Assembly (NCBI RefSeq): GCF_016618195.1 | Contig: NZ_CP067099.1 | Coordinates: forward strand, 868,001-932,000 | DNA: 64,000 nt | Direction: 5' to 3' | DNA from: Providencia manganoxydans | GTDB lineage: Bacteria > Pseudomonadota > Gammaproteobacteria > Enterobacterales > Enterobacteriaceae | Part shown: one piece after another, positions 18,882 through 29,774 of the stretch | Layout: each line of letters starts with the position of its first letter | Numbering within the stretch: the first letter of the stretch is position 1 | Notes under the pieces: model-generated | Seen by the model: only the letters and a program-made list of their open reading frames with translations | What the model was told of the DNA's origin: nothing | Database searches by the model: none | Program-made: the position numbers and the translations under genes

Positions 18882-20207
18882 ATGGCTCATCGTTTAACAT
18901 CCAGAGATATTATTGCCTTAGGTTTTATGACCTTTGCGCTATTTGTTGGGGCTGGAAATATCATATTTCCACCTATGGTCGGCTTACAAGCAGGTGAACA
19001 AGTTTGGACCGCAGCCCTTGGTTTCCTTGTAACTGGCGTTGGTCTCCCCGTTTTAACCGTTATTGCACTAGCTAAAGTCGGTGGTGGCATTGAATCCTTA
19101 AGTACACCTGTAGGCAAAACCGCAGGTTTATTACTTGCCGTTGTTGCTTACCTTTCAGTTGGGCCTTTATTTGCGACACCTCGTACCGCAACCGTATCAT
19201 ATAAAGTGGGCATAGCACCGTTACTTGGCGGTGAATCTGACATCTCGCTATTGATTTACAGTGCGGTCTATTTTGTGTTAGTGATCGGTATTTCATTGTA
19301 TCCGGGAAAATTACTCGACAGTGTTGGCCACATACTCGCACCGGTGAAAATGCTGGCTTTAGCTATCCTTGGCGTTGCTGCGGTATTGTGGCCGGCAGGT
19401 GAACCACTGCCTTCAACAGATGCATATCGTGATATGGCATTCTCTAATGGATTTATCAATGGTTATTTAACCATGGACACGTTAGGGGCGATGGTATTTG
19501 GTATTGTTATTGTTAATGCTGCGCGTTCTCGAGGAATTGAAAACTCTTCATTATTAACGCGTTATACTATGTGGGCTGGTTTAATTGCAGGGGTATTGCT
19601 GACACTGGTTTATCTATCATTATTTAAATTAGGTGAAAACAGCGCATCAATTATTCCTAATCCACAAGATGGGGCAGACATTCTGCACGCGTATGTTCAA
19701 TATACCTTTGGCGATTATGGTAGTTTCTTCCTAGCTGTTCTGATTTTCGTTGCTTGTATGGTGACGGCGGTCGGTTTGACTTGCGCTTGTGCTGAGTTCT
19801 TTAGCCGCTATGTGCCGATTTCATATCGTACTTTAGTGCTGATACTTGGCGTGTTTTCTATGGTGGTCTCTAACCTTGGCTTAAGTAAGCTGATTGCATT
19901 TTCTGTTCCTGTGTTAGTGGCGATCTATCCACCTTGTATTGTGTTGATCTTACTTAGCTTCACGCTCAAGTGGTGGCGTAACCCAAGTGTAGTGATTGCA
20001 CCAACTATGTTGACGAGTTTTGTGGTTGGGTTGATTGGCGCTGCAAAAGCATCAGATAACCTGAAAGATTATATTCCTGAATGGATGACCTCTATTCCAC
20101 TGTATCAGCAAGACTTAGCGTGGTTATTGCCTTCGATTGTCGTGCTAATTGTTGCAGCTGTTTGTGATCGGGTGGTGACGCCAGCAACTGAGCATCATCA
20201 GGCTTAA
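18882..20207 (+). CDS. brnQ: BrnQ, branched-chain amino acid:cation symporter
   Basis: 441 aa with about 12 membrane helices. It opens [20 protein letters not shown], as E. coli BrnQ does, followed by [13 protein letters not shown]. It would import leucine, isoleucine and valine with Na+ or H+ across the inner membrane. The start has almost no Shine-Dalgarno sequence (AATATAAAAT before ATG), unlike its neighbours. The flanking proY and malZ of E. coli are absent here; ggt follows convergently. Confidence 0.97.
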   Translation: MAHRLTSRDIIALGFMTFALFVGAGNIIFPPMVGLQAGEQVWTAALGFLVTGVGLPVLTVIALAKVGGGIESLSTPVGKTAGLLLAVVAYLSVGPLFATPRTATVSYKVGIAPLLGGESDISLLIYSAVYFVLVIGISLYPGKLLDSVGHILAPVKMLALAILGVAAVLWPAGEPLPSTDAYRDMAFSNGFINGYLTMDTLGAMVFGIVIVNAARSRGIENSSLLTRYTMWAGLIAGVLLTLVYLSLFKLGENSASIIPNPQDGADILHAYVQYTFGDYGSFFLAVLIFVACMVTAVGLTCACAEFFSRYVPISYRTLVLILGVFSMVVSNLGLSKLIAFSVPVLVAIYPPCIVLILLSFTLKWWRNPSVVIAPTMLTSFVVGLIGAAKASDNLKDYIPEWMTSIPLYQQDLAWLLPSIVVLIVAAVCDRVVTPATEHHQA

Positions 20208-20222
20208 TAGAACTATATTAAA

Positions 20223-20254
20223 AACCAAAAGGAGCAAATTTGCTCCTTTTGGTT
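20223..20254. terminator. Bidirectional terminator between brnQ and ggt
   Basis: A perfect 32-bp palindrome: AACCAAAAGGAGCAAA followed directly by its complement. Inner bases would form the loop and the arm ends supply T-rich tails both ways. It lies between two convergent stops. Confidence 0.9.
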
Positions 20255-20273
20255 TATTTGAAATAGGGATAGT

Positions 20274-22040
20274 TTAATTAACGCCAACAGCACTACCCGC
20301 AGGGCGTCTTACATCGTTTGCCCCATAGATATAGCCTTGGCGAACTTTACCTGAAACAGCAGAGTCATTACCTGACGAATCCGTTTTGTCACCTTTTGCA
20401 TCAGGTACAGGAACCATAATCAGCTCAGCGGCTCCCCATGGGGTTTGCTCCACCATCTTGTAGCCCATCTTATCAAGTAAGGCTAAACTATCTTTAGAGA
20501 CGCCTCTTTCTTCATAATAGACCTCATCAGGTAACCATTGGTGGTGGATCCTTGCAGCATTTACCGCTTCTTGTGGCGGCATGCCATGGTCGATAATATT
20601 CAATGCGGTTTGTAGGGTAATTGAGATAATACGCGATCCTCCCGGTGAACCAAGTACTAGGAACACATGGCCATCTTTAGTCACAATGGTTGGGCTCATT
20701 GATGAAAGTGGGCGCTTACCGGGAGCAATAGAGTTTCTTTCCCCTTGCACTAGCCCATACATATTTTTTTCACCGACTTTAGTGGTGAAATCATCCATTT
20801 CATCATTTAAAAAGAAGCCGGTACCCGGCGGGATCACCACTGAGCCAAAACGGCCATTGATGGTATAGGTGGTTGAAACCGCATTACCTTTATCATCGAC
20901 AACAGAGTAGTGAGTCGTTTCTGGTTTTTCATGTGGGCCAACACCCGGCTGAACTTGAGTTGATGGTGTGGCTTGATTTGGTTTGATCTCTTTGCGCAGT
21001 TCTTCCGCATAGGCTTTGCTCAGCAATTTATCCGTTGGGTTATCGACAAATGCGGGATCACCTAAGAACGTATTTCTGTCCATATAAGCATGGCGCATCG
21101 CTTCTGTTAACGTATGGATATATTCAGCGGAATTGAAGCCCATTCCTTTAAGATCATAGTTTTCTAATATATTCAGCGTTTGGCAAATCGTTACACCACC
21201 TGAGCTAGGTGGTGGCGCAGAGATAAATTTATAGCCACGATAGGTGCAGCTAACTGGTGTTGTATCGGTGATCGTGTAATTTGCAAAATCGTCGGCAGTT
21301 AAGATGCCGCCATTCTTTTTAGAGGCTTGTTCAACAATTTTAGGGATCTCGCCTTCATAGAAAGCCTTAGGTCCTTCTTTTGCTATTTTTTCCAGTGTAT
21401 TAGCTAGATCGGTTTGTACTAATAGATCACCCGGTTGGAAAGCGCTACCGTCAGGCTTTAAAAAGATGCGTGCCACTTCAGGATCTTGCTTAAAGCGATC
21501 TGTCGTCGTATCCAGTACGTCAGTATCTGCTCGCGTCAAAATAAATCCTTCTCTGGCTAATTTAATCGCCGGCTCCATCACTTGTTGGCGACTCATGGTG
21601 CCATATTTTTCAAGAGCATAATCAAGGCCTTTGACAGTACCTGGAACACCGGAAGCTAAATAACCATAAAGGCTGGCATCTTTAATGAGTTTGCCATCTT
21701 TATCGAGATACATGTCTGCATTAGCTGCTTTAGGGGCCGTTTCCCTGAAATTGATAAAAAGATCGTTGCCATCAGCAAGGTGGATTGTCATAAAACCACC
21801 ACCACCAATATTGCCGCAGCATGGGTTAACGACCGCTTGTGCATAACCAACAGCAACAGCAGCGTCGACCGCGTTACCACCAGCCTTAAGGATATCAGCA
21901 CCAATCTGTGATGCTAAATGTTGAGAAGATACCACCATGCCTTTTTGTGCCTCAACAGCAGGCTCTGAGGCAGCAAATAACTGAGGTGAGATAAGTAGCG
22001 AAAGTAGTAGGGCAGAAGGGCGCCATGATGTTTTTATCAT
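20274..22040 (-). CDS. ggt: Periplasmic gamma-glutamyltransferase
   Basis: 588 aa. Signal peptide to about residue 23 (LLLSLLISPQLFAA). The large-subunit region has AGGNAVDAAVAVGYA and NIGGGGFMTIH. Autocleavage is expected before Thr375 (TTHYSVVDDKGNAVSTTYT), which becomes the catalytic nucleophile of the small subunit. SSMSPTIV and GSPGGSRI complete the substrate pocket. It cleaves glutathione and other gamma-glutamyl compounds in the periplasm, feeding cysteine and glutamate uptake. Length matches E. coli Ggt (580). GGAGAT precedes the ATG. Confidence 0.97.
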   Translation of the reverse strand: MIKTSWRPSALLLSLLISPQLFAASEPAVEAQKGMVVSSQHLASQIGADILKAGGNAVDAAVAVGYAQAVVNPCCGNIGGGGFMTIHLADGNDLFINFRETAPKAANADMYLDKDGKLIKDASLYGYLASGVPGTVKGLDYALEKYGTMSRQQVMEPAIKLAREGFILTRADTDVLDTTTDRFKQDPEVARIFLKPDGSAFQPGDLLVQTDLANTLEKIAKEGPKAFYEGEIPKIVEQASKKNGGILTADDFANYTITDTTPVSCTYRGYKFISAPPPSSGGVTICQTLNILENYDLKGMGFNSAEYIHTLTEAMRHAYMDRNTFLGDPAFVDNPTDKLLSKAYAEELRKEIKPNQATPSTQVQPGVGPHEKPETTHYSVVDDKGNAVSTTYTINGRFGSVVIPPGTGFFLNDEMDDFTTKVGEKNMYGLVQGERNSIAPGKRPLSSMSPTIVTKDGHVFLVLGSPGGSRIISITLQTALNIIDHGMPPQEAVNAARIHHQWLPDEVYYEERGVSKDSLALLDKMGYKMVEQTPWGAAELIMVPVPDAKGDKTDSSGNDSAVSGKVRQGYIYGANDVRRPAGSAVGVN

Positions 22041-22220
22041 TAGTATCTCCTGATGAATGTATGAGATTATGTAACATAAACGACTAATGTGAATTATTTG
22101 TTAATCATTTGTACGCTTAATGTATAGCATAAAATAGTTGAGATAACTGAAGGATAAAACTGAAAAGTGTTAACAAAATGCTAAAAAATTTATTTTGAGG
22201 GAATTTTTCGTGGCAATAAT

Positions 22221-22240
22221 GAGGCACACAGGGGTGCCTC
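22221..22240. terminator. Hairpin after the lipoprotein gene
   Basis: GAGGCAC (22221-22227) pairs with GTGCCTC (22234-22240) around ACAGGG. It lies 19 bp past the minus-strand lipoprotein stop. T-rich sequence is stronger on the plus-strand side, so direction is uncertain. Confidence 0.55.
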
Positions 22241-22258
22241 TAAAGATATTTTTTGAGT

Positions 22259-22879
22259 TTATTTTTGATTAAATAAGGCGATATGGATCCAACCATTATT
22301 GGTTAGAACTAAAGGACTTTGTTGTGATTTTTCAGCTCGTTCTTGGCTGGTTTTAATTTGTGGATAAGCGGCAATCACTTTTTCATTTTTAGCCCAAGGT
22401 GCGACGTCTTCAATCTTTTGCTTGAAATTAGCAATTGAAACTTTTTGTCCACCACGCTCAGCTGGCTCAGTAAAGTTAGTGACTTCGGTGACGACAAATT
22501 TACCGGTGCAGAAGCTACCACGACCTGAGAAATCGGCTTTTGTCGCGTCAAAGAATTTTTGACCTTCGCTAGTTAACGTAAACTCTACGCCATCACCTGA
22601 TTTCTCAGTGCCCCACATATCCTTAACAACAATTTGTTTGTTCGCTTTATTTAATAGTCCCGCATCAACCAAAGTATCTAATTGTTCAATAGTACGTGTA
22701 TTGGATGGTGCTAAAAAACCAGCAGGGAATGAGCCTGTATTAATACAAATAGCAGGTTTTGTATCGAGATAATCTTGAATGGATTTTTTGAAATTACTTT
22801 CGGATGCCGTTTGGTTATTATCACAGCCAGCAAGTGCCACTCCAGCAATAACAATGGATGCTAACATTTTGAACTTCAT
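22259..22879 (-). CDS. Lipoprotein of unknown function
   Basis: 206 aa. Lipoprotein signal MKFKMLASIVIAGVALAGCD with lipobox LAGC (Cys19). The mature part starts with a helical segment (FKKSIQDYLDTKPAICIN). A stretch resembling a winged-helix (TIEQLDTLVDAGLLNK, then EFTLTSEGQKFF) is probably a fold resemblance and not DNA binding, since the protein is exported. Two further cysteines (AICIN, SFCTGK) could form a disulfide. I do not recognise a named family. It stands alone between ggt and a peroxiredoxin, all on the minus strand, with separate terminators. Confidence 0.8.
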   Translation of the reverse strand: MKFKMLASIVIAGVALAGCDNNQTASESNFKKSIQDYLDTKPAICINTGSFPAGFLAPSNTRTIEQLDTLVDAGLLNKANKQIVVKDMWGTEKSGDGVEFTLTSEGQKFFDATKADFSGRGSFCTGKFVVTEVTNFTEPAERGGQKVSIANFKQKIEDVAPWAKNEKVIAAYPQIKTSQERAEKSQQSPLVLTNNGWIHIALFNQK

Positions 22880-23105
22880 GACATTTATCCTACTTTATGA
22901 TTGTCTTAGCGATTAAGCTAAAAAATGTAACTAATTATTGATAAATGTAACCATATTATAAATATTGAAACCATGAAAGTATGGTTCGCTATATATTCTT
23001 AAATATATTGAATTTTAAGTTTAATTAAGAATTTTCTAGCAATCGCTATTGCAAAAAAGATGACAAGACAGGAGGGAATAATATGATGGCAATCTCTAAA
23101 AATGG

Positions 23106-23136
23106 AAAAATCGGCACAAGCAACGCCTATGCCGAT
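23106..23136 (-). terminator. Terminator of the peroxiredoxin gene
   Basis: ATCGGCA (23110-23116) pairs with TGCCGAT (23130-23136). The minus strand then reads TTTTT. It lies about 25 bp past the stop. Confidence 0.7.
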
Positions 23137-23160
23137 CTATAAAAACTTAAAAGGTCTTAA

Positions 23161-23763
23161 TTACAGACCCGTTGCGTTTTTGGTCAGGTAGTCAGCAACG
23201 CCTTTAGGAGATGCGTTCATACCTTCTTTTCCTTTTTCCCACTGAGCTGGGCAAACATCACCGTGCTCTTCGTGGAATTGCAGCGCATCAACCATACGCA
23301 GCATTTCATCAATATTACGGCCTAGTGGTAGGTCGTTAACGACTTGGTGACGAACAACACCATTTTTGTCTACTAAGAAAGAACCACGCAGAGCAACACC
23401 TGCTTCTGGGTGCTCGATGCCGTAAGCTTTCATGATTTCACGTTTGATATCAGCAACCATTGGGTATTTAACTTCACCAATACCGCCATTATCAACAGGA
23501 GTTTTACGCCATGCGTTGTGAACAAACTCGGAGTCAAAAGAGACACCAACAATTTCAACGCCACGTTTTTTGAATTCTTCATAACGGTGATCAAATGCAA
23601 TCAATTCTGAAGGACATACAAAGGTAAAGTCCATTGGCCAGAAGAAGATCACAGCTGCACGGCCGTTCAGGTGGTTTTTTAGGTTGAAGTTATCAACGAT
23701 TTCACCGTTACCAAGAACAGCTGCCGCAGTAAAGTCAGGGGCTTGACGTGTTACCAGAACCAT
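23161..23763 (-). CDS. Typical 2-Cys peroxiredoxin (AhpC/TSA family)
   Basis: 200 aa. The peroxidatic Cys50 sits in DFTFVCPSELIAF and the resolving Cys171 in HGDVCPAQWEKGKEG, with the C-terminal YLTKNA segment of typical 2-Cys enzymes. Arg127 (LRGSFLVDKNG) supports catalysis. It reduces hydrogen peroxide and organic peroxides in the cytosol using a thioredoxin-like donor. The sequence is closer to eukaryote-like Prx1 / tsaA-type peroxiredoxins than to the AhpC of an ahpCF operon, and no ahpF is adjacent. Codon use is more biased toward common codons than the neighbouring lipoprotein, which fits high expression. Confidence 0.95.
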   Translation of the reverse strand: MVLVTRQAPDFTAAAVLGNGEIVDNFNLKNHLNGRAAVIFFWPMDFTFVCPSELIAFDHRYEEFKKRGVEIVGVSFDSEFVHNAWRKTPVDNGGIGEVKYPMVADIKREIMKAYGIEHPEAGVALRGSFLVDKNGVVRHQVVNDLPLGRNIDEMLRMVDALQFHEEHGDVCPAQWEKGKEGMNASPKGVADYLTKNATGL

Positions 23764-23802
23764 AATTTACTCCTATGAGTTTGAATTAAAGGCTTTCTAT
23801 AT

Positions 23803-23946
23803 ATACTCGGTATACTTCGAGTTGCCGCGCTTTTTCGTTAAAACATGGTGATGACGTTCATTCAACGCCAGCCACATAGTTTTCTATGTTCCTAGCGACT
23901 CATTCACTGGCCACCGAGCAGCCTCTCGAATTATCTAGAGTATATT
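23803..23946 (-). repeat. ERIC element, long form
   Basis: TATACTCGGTATACTTCGAG to TCTAGAGTATAT, about 144 bp. It carries the extra GCGCTTTTTCGTTAAAACATG stretch near the left end that also occurs at 37345 and 48193. It lies in the peroxiredoxin promoter region. Confidence 0.85.
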
Positions 23947-24097
23947 TATACACTGTGGAAGAATATGGAATTCCCTACAAACAATAAAGGTATAAATACC
24001 AATCGTTGTGATAGCTTTTGCCTATCAATTGTAGCAATTTAATAAATTAACATCAATACAATAATTTTAATACAACAAAGTGCAAGTGGTATAGCGA

Positions 24098-24706
24098 TCA
24101 AGTTGTCGATGTTGTGAGGTTACCGACAAAAATTCGTTGTTCAGCTTTATTAACCATCTGTGGGTAAAATTCGAAAAATAGCTGTTCGAGCTCAGTGTAG
24201 TGCAATAAAAAGTCATTAAAAGAACCACTGAGTGCATGCAATTTAGGCCGTCTACGTGCCATTCCATTTAATGATTTACCGATATACGCTTTTTCAGCGT
24301 AACGAATTAACCATTGTTGTGGCCAAAGAAACTCATTTAACTCCTGAAATCTTTCAGGGGTATGACAAAGATCGGGTTCGATTTGAGATCGGGCAAAATG
24401 CACAAAATTACTCAACGACATCGTAGGTTCAATGATATTCCAATGCAAAGAAAGAAAATGATCCCAGACCAGATCAAGCGTGATGGGGGCAACACGACGA
24501 TAATCATCACGAAACAATAATTTAGCTTGTTTGACTAAAGGGTGAGTATCGGTCGCTTTATCAACGGCTCGATGCATAAAAATACCTGTAACAACATCAG
24601 GCGGATAGAGGCCTTCGGGATTACCTCGAACAAAATCGGCCATTAAATTGCCAAGCAAGGAACTATTGGCTTTGTGAGCTAGATGTAGGTGAGCTAAGAA
24701 GTTCAT
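24098..24706 (-). CDS. acpH: Acyl carrier protein phosphodiesterase
   Basis: 202 aa (E. coli AcpH/YajB 193). Opens [20 protein letters not shown] and carries [12 protein letters not shown], the histidine-rich [16 protein letters not shown] and [12 protein letters not shown], where His/Asp side chains bind the metal of this HD-like family. It removes the 4'-phosphopantetheine group from acyl carrier protein. It is divergent from queA, as in E. coli, but the gap is 473 bp here because of two ERIC copies. Confidence 0.93.
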   Translation of the reverse strand: MNFLAHLHLAHKANSSLLGNLMADFVRGNPEGLYPPDVVTGIFMHRAVDKATDTHPLVKQAKLLFRDDYRRVAPITLDLVWDHFLSLHWNIIEPTMSLSNFVHFARSQIEPDLCHTPERFQELNEFLWPQQWLIRYAEKAYIGKSLNGMARRRPKLHALSGSFNDFLLHYTELEQLFFEFYPQMVNKAEQRIFVGNLTTSTT

Positions 24707-24738
24707 GTGGTTATCATATACTCGATACTATCTTAATA

Positions 24739-24852
24739 ATACCCGATGCCTTTCAAATTATAGCTACGTCAAATTATAGCTACGTTCGCCACACAAACCG
24801 ACCCTAGTCACATACTTATGTGTGCTCCTAGGGCTCAGTTTGCTCGCTAATT
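24739..24852 (-). repeat. ERIC element, truncated at the right by a second copy
   Basis: From AATACCCGATGCCTTTCAAAT to the point where the next ERIC begins. An internal 17-bp tandem duplication (TCAAATTATAGCTACGT, starting near 24753) is unique to this copy. The core is CCTAGTCACATACTTATGTG. Confidence 0.8.
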
Positions 24853-24978
24853 ATACCCGATGCCTTTCAAATTATAGCTGTGTTCGCCGCACAAACTGAC
24901 CCTAGTCACATACTTATGTATGCTCCTAGGGGGCAGTTTGCTAGCTGCCTTGCTCTAATTCGAAATTCATGGGGTATA
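24853..24978 (-). repeat. ERIC element, full length (126 bp)
   Basis: ATACCCGATGCCTTTCAAAT to CATGGGGTATA with the classic core CCTAGTCACATACTTATGTA. It follows the previous copy head to tail, sharing the TATA junction. Confidence 0.9.
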
Positions 24979-24989
24979 AGATCGAGTTA

Positions 24990-25024
24990 GGGAAAAGGGA
25001 AAAGGGAAAAGGGAAAAGGGAAAA
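24990..25024 (+). repeat. Heptanucleotide tandem array (GGGAAAA)5 upstream of queA
   Basis: Five exact copies of GGGAAAA at 24990-25024. It lies 155 bp before the queA start, between the ERIC pair and the presumed promoter. Copy number of such arrays can change by slippage. Confidence 0.9.
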
Positions 25025-25179
25025 AGAGAAGCGTTTTGTTTTTAATTAAAGAAATGGCGGATTTTGCAAAACATTTGTTACATAAAAACAGTTTTTTCGG
25101 CAAAAATACGCTTATTTCTTGCGCCTTCGAGTCCTCAGCACTAGACTAGTCGCCTGTTTTTTAGATCGAAGTTAAGACA

Positions 25180-26250
25180 ATGCGTGTTTCCGATTTTACT
25201 TTTGAATTACCTGAAGAATTAATTGCCCACTATCCTCAAGCGCAAAGAAGCGCGTGCAGACTGCTGAGCCTCGATGGACCAACGGGAAAACTGACCCATG
25301 GTATTTTTACCGATGTTCTAGATAAACTGGCGCCCGGTGATTTGTTAGTTTTTAACAATACTCGGGTGATCCCTGCACGCTTATTTGGCCGTAAGGCGAG
25401 TGGCGGTAAAATCGAACTACTTGTCGAAAGAATGCTAGATGAGCATCGTGTATTGGCACATATTCGGGCATCTAAAGCGCCAAAAGAAGGTGCTGAGCTG
25501 GTTTTAGGTGAAGATGAAAGCGTGAATGCGACAATGCTAGCGCGTCATGGTGCCTTATTTGAAGTGCGTTTTGATGATCCACGCGATGTATTGAGTATAC
25601 TCAATCAAATCGGCCATATGCCATTACCACCTTATATTGATCGACCTGATGAAGAATCAGATAAAGAACTTTATCAAACCGTCTATAGTGAGCGTCCGGG
25701 CGCCGTTGCTGCACCGACAGCAGGTTTACACTTTGATGAACCACTATTAGAAGCGCTACGAGCAAAAGGTGTCGAAATGGCCTTTGTCACCTTGCATGTT
25801 GGTGCGGGTACATTCCAACCTGTTCGGGTTGATAGCATTGAAGATCATATAATGCATTCTGAATATGCAGAAGTGCCACAAGATGTTGTTGATGCGGTAT
25901 TAGCTTGTAAGGCAAGAGGAAACCGTGTTGTTGCGGTAGGAACAACCTCAGTACGCTCATTAGAAAGTGCGGCTAAAGCCAGCCAAGATGCGCTGATAGC
26001 ACCATTCTTTGATGATACGCAAATTTTTATATATCCAGGTTATGAATACCAAATCATTGACGCATTGATCACAAACTTCCATTTGCCAGAATCAACGTTG
26101 ATTATGTTAGTTTCTGCGTTTGCAGGGTATAAAAATACCCTACAAGCCTATAAAGAAGCAGTTGCACAGCAATATCGTTTCTTTAGTTATGGTGATGCGA
26201 TGTATATCACCTGTAATCCCGATGCTCGTCATGAGCAGGTTGGAGAGTAA
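25180..26250 (+). CDS. queA: QueA, SAM:tRNA ribosyltransferase-isomerase
   Basis: 356 aa, identical in length to E. coli QueA. Starts [20 protein letters not shown]. Carries [16 protein letters not shown], the [16 protein letters not shown] block and [13 protein letters not shown], and ends with [18 protein letters not shown]. It converts preQ1 at tRNA position 34 to epoxyqueuosine using the ribosyl part of SAM. It is the first gene of queA-tgt-yajC-secD-secF. Promoter position is not certain. Confidence 0.98.
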   Translation: MRVSDFTFELPEELIAHYPQAQRSACRLLSLDGPTGKLTHGIFTDVLDKLAPGDLLVFNNTRVIPARLFGRKASGGKIELLVERMLDEHRVLAHIRASKAPKEGAELVLGEDESVNATMLARHGALFEVRFDDPRDVLSILNQIGHMPLPPYIDRPDEESDKELYQTVYSERPGAVAAPTAGLHFDEPLLEALRAKGVEMAFVTLHVGAGTFQPVRVDSIEDHIMHSEYAEVPQDVVDAVLACKARGNRVVAVGTTSVRSLESAAKASQDALIAPFFDDTQIFIYPGYEYQIIDALITNFHLPESTLIMLVSAFAGYKNTLQAYKEAVAQQYRFFSYGDAMYITCNPDARHEQVGE

Positions 26251-26260
26251 GTTAATGTAG

Positions 26261-27463
<1,203 letters not shown>

Positions 27464-27556
27464 ATTTAAGTGCGAAATAGGTTGAACCTGTGTAGCATAG
27501 CAGGCTTGGCTGTACTTATGTTTTAAATTGCGTTCAATAACAATGAGGAAAGTTGA

Positions 27557-27889
27557 ATGAGTTTTTTTATTTCTGAAGCAGCGGCATCCGCAGGCGCTCC
27601 AGCACAGGGTAGCCCATACACAATGGTTATCATGCTTGTCGTTTTCGCCCTGATCTTCTATTTCATGATCCTGCGTCCACAGCAAAAACGTGCTAAAGAG
27701 CACCGTAAACTGATGGAATCAATCACTAAGGGTGATGAAGTTTTAACGACCGGCGGTTTGATTGGACGTGTAACCAAAGTTTCTGAAACGGGTTATGTTG
27801 TTCTTGAACTGAGTGAGAACACTGAAGTAACCATCAAACGTGATTTCGTTGCTGCCGTTTTACCAAAAGGCACAATGAAAGCTATTTAA
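27557..27889 (+). CDS. yajC: YajC, Sec translocon accessory subunit
   Basis: 110 aa (E. coli 110). One membrane helix (TMVIMLVVFALIFYFMILRP) is followed by the basic QQKRAKEHRKLMESI and a small cytosolic domain (GDEVLTTGGLIGRV). It associates with SecDF-YidC in the inner membrane. 27 bp separate it from secD. Confidence 0.97.
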   Translation: MSFFISEAAASAGAPAQGSPYTMVIMLVVFALIFYFMILRPQQKRAKEHRKLMESITKGDEVLTTGGLIGRVTKVSETGYVVLELSENTEVTIKRDFVAAVLPKGTMKAI

Positions 27890-27916
27890 TTTCTGATTTT
27901 CCCGAAGGGAACTGCC

Positions 27917-29764
27917 GTGCTAAACCGTTATCCTTTGTGGAAGTATCTGATGCTGATCGCTGCGATCCTCATCGGTCTGCTTTATGCGCTTCCAAACCTA
28001 TATGGTGAGGATCCGGCTGTTCAGATCACTGGCGTGCGGGGAACCGCCGCCAATGAACAAACGCTGATCCAAGTCCAAAAAACGTTAGAAAAAGACAATA
28101 TCCAAAGCAAATCTGTCGCTTTGGAAAATGGGGCTGTACTTGCCCGATTCAACAACTCGGATATCCAGCTACGCGCCCGTGAAGCACTGGTAAGCGCACT
28201 GGGTGATCAATATGTTGTTGCATTAAACCTTGCACCAGCAACACCGAAGTGGTTAGAAGCTGTCGGTGGTGAGCCAATGAAACTTGGCCTTGATTTGCGT
28301 GGTGGGGTTCACTTCCTGATGGAAGTGGATATGGATACTGCATTAGGTAAGTTGCAGGAACAAAACATGGACGGTATACGCAATGACTTGCGCCAAGCAG
28401 GCATTCCGTACTCATCTATCCGTAAAGGCGACAATTATAGCGTTGAAGTGCGTTTCCGTAACGCTGATGATCGTAGCCAAGCAGAGAAAACACTGGCTCG
28501 TAAATTCCAAGATTTAGTGTTTTCAGATGGTAGCGACAATACCATGACTGCCGTAATGACGGATGAGCGTCTACGTGAGGCTCGTAACTATGCTGTATCT
28601 CAAAACATTACGATTATTCGTAACCGTGTAAACCAATTAGGTGTTGCCGAGCCATTAGTTCAACGCCAAGGTGCGGAGCGTATTGTTGTTGAGTTACCGG
28701 GTATTCAAGATACTGCGCGCGCTAAAGAAATTCTTGGTGCGACAGCCACATTGGAATTCCGTTTAGTCAACCAAAGCGTTGATCCATCAGCGGCTGAAAG
28801 TGGTCGTGTACCGGGTGATTCTGAAGTTAAATATGATCGTAATGGTGTGCCTTACGTACTGTATAAGCGCGTTATTTTAACGGGTGATCATATTACTGAT
28901 TCAACGTCTGGCGGCGATGAAAACGGTGCTCCACAAGTAAGCATTGGTCTTGATAGTGCTGGTGGTTCTACCATGTCTGATTTTACTCGTGATAATCAGG
29001 GTAAACTCATGGCAACACTGTTTGTTGAATATAAAGACAGTGGCAAGAAAGACGCTGAAGGCCGTGTGATTTTGGTCAAAGATGAGAAAGTCATCAATGC
29101 TGCCAATATTTCAGCGCGTTTCGGTAGCCAGTTCCGTATTACAGGTATTCAAGATCCAAACGAAGCTCGCCAGCTATCACTATTGCTGCGTGCGGGGGCA
29201 TTGATTGCGCCAATTCAAATCGTTGAAGAGCGTACCATTGGTCCAACCCTTGGTTTGCAAAATATCGAGCAAGGTTTGAAAGCCTGTTTAGCAGGTCTAT
29301 TAGCATCAATCCTGTTTATGATTATTTATTATCGTAAGTTTGGTTTGATTGCCAGTACGGCACTGTTTGCAAACTTGATTATGATTGTTGGTGTGATGTC
29401 CTTGTTACCAGGGGCGACGTTAACCATGCCAGGTATTGCCGGTATTGTATTAACCCTTGCCGTTGCGGTCGATGCCAACGTTTTGATCAACGAACGTATC
29501 AAGGAAGAGCTGCGCAATGGGCGTTCCGTCCAGCAAGCGATTCATGAAGGTTATAAAGGCGCCTTCTCAAGTATTATCGATGCAAACCTGACAACATTGA
29601 TCACTGCAATTATTCTGTACGCAGTGGGTACAGGGTCAATCAAAGGCTTTGCAATTACGACAGCTATCGGTGTCGCCACCTCTATGTTTACAGCTATTAT
29701 CGGTACGCGTGCAATCGTGAACCTGCTATATGGCGGTAAACGTGTCAACAAGCTGTCAATTTAA
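27917..29764 (+). CDS. secD: SecD, protein export membrane subunit
   Basis: 615 aa (E. coli 615) from a GTG start preceded by GAAGGGA. One N-terminal helix, a large periplasmic P1 region ([35 protein letters not shown]) and five C-terminal helices including [20 protein letters not shown], whose acidic residue belongs to the proton path. Together with SecF it pulls exported proteins using the proton motive force. secF starts 10 bp later. Confidence 0.98.
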   Translation: MLNRYPLWKYLMLIAAILIGLLYALPNLYGEDPAVQITGVRGTAANEQTLIQVQKTLEKDNIQSKSVALENGAVLARFNNSDIQLRAREALVSALGDQYVVALNLAPATPKWLEAVGGEPMKLGLDLRGGVHFLMEVDMDTALGKLQEQNMDGIRNDLRQAGIPYSSIRKGDNYSVEVRFRNADDRSQAEKTLARKFQDLVFSDGSDNTMTAVMTDERLREARNYAVSQNITIIRNRVNQLGVAEPLVQRQGAERIVVELPGIQDTARAKEILGATATLEFRLVNQSVDPSAAESGRVPGDSEVKYDRNGVPYVLYKRVILTGDHITDSTSGGDENGAPQVSIGLDSAGGSTMSDFTRDNQGKLMATLFVEYKDSGKKDAEGRVILVKDEKVINAANISARFGSQFRITGIQDPNEARQLSLLLRAGALIAPIQIVEERTIGPTLGLQNIEQGLKACLAGLLASILFMIIYYRKFGLIASTALFANLIMIVGVMSLLPGATLTMPGIAGIVLTLAVAVDANVLINERIKEELRNGRSVQQAIHEGYKGAFSSIIDANLTTLITAIILYAVGTGSIKGFAITTAIGVATSMFTAIIGTRAIVNLLYGGKRVNKLSI

Positions 29765-29774
29765 GGAGCACGTT

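Noticed and set aside
24990..25024. CRISPR-like or telomere-like repeat
   Set aside because: The unit is only 7 bp with no spacers; it is a simple tandem repeat.
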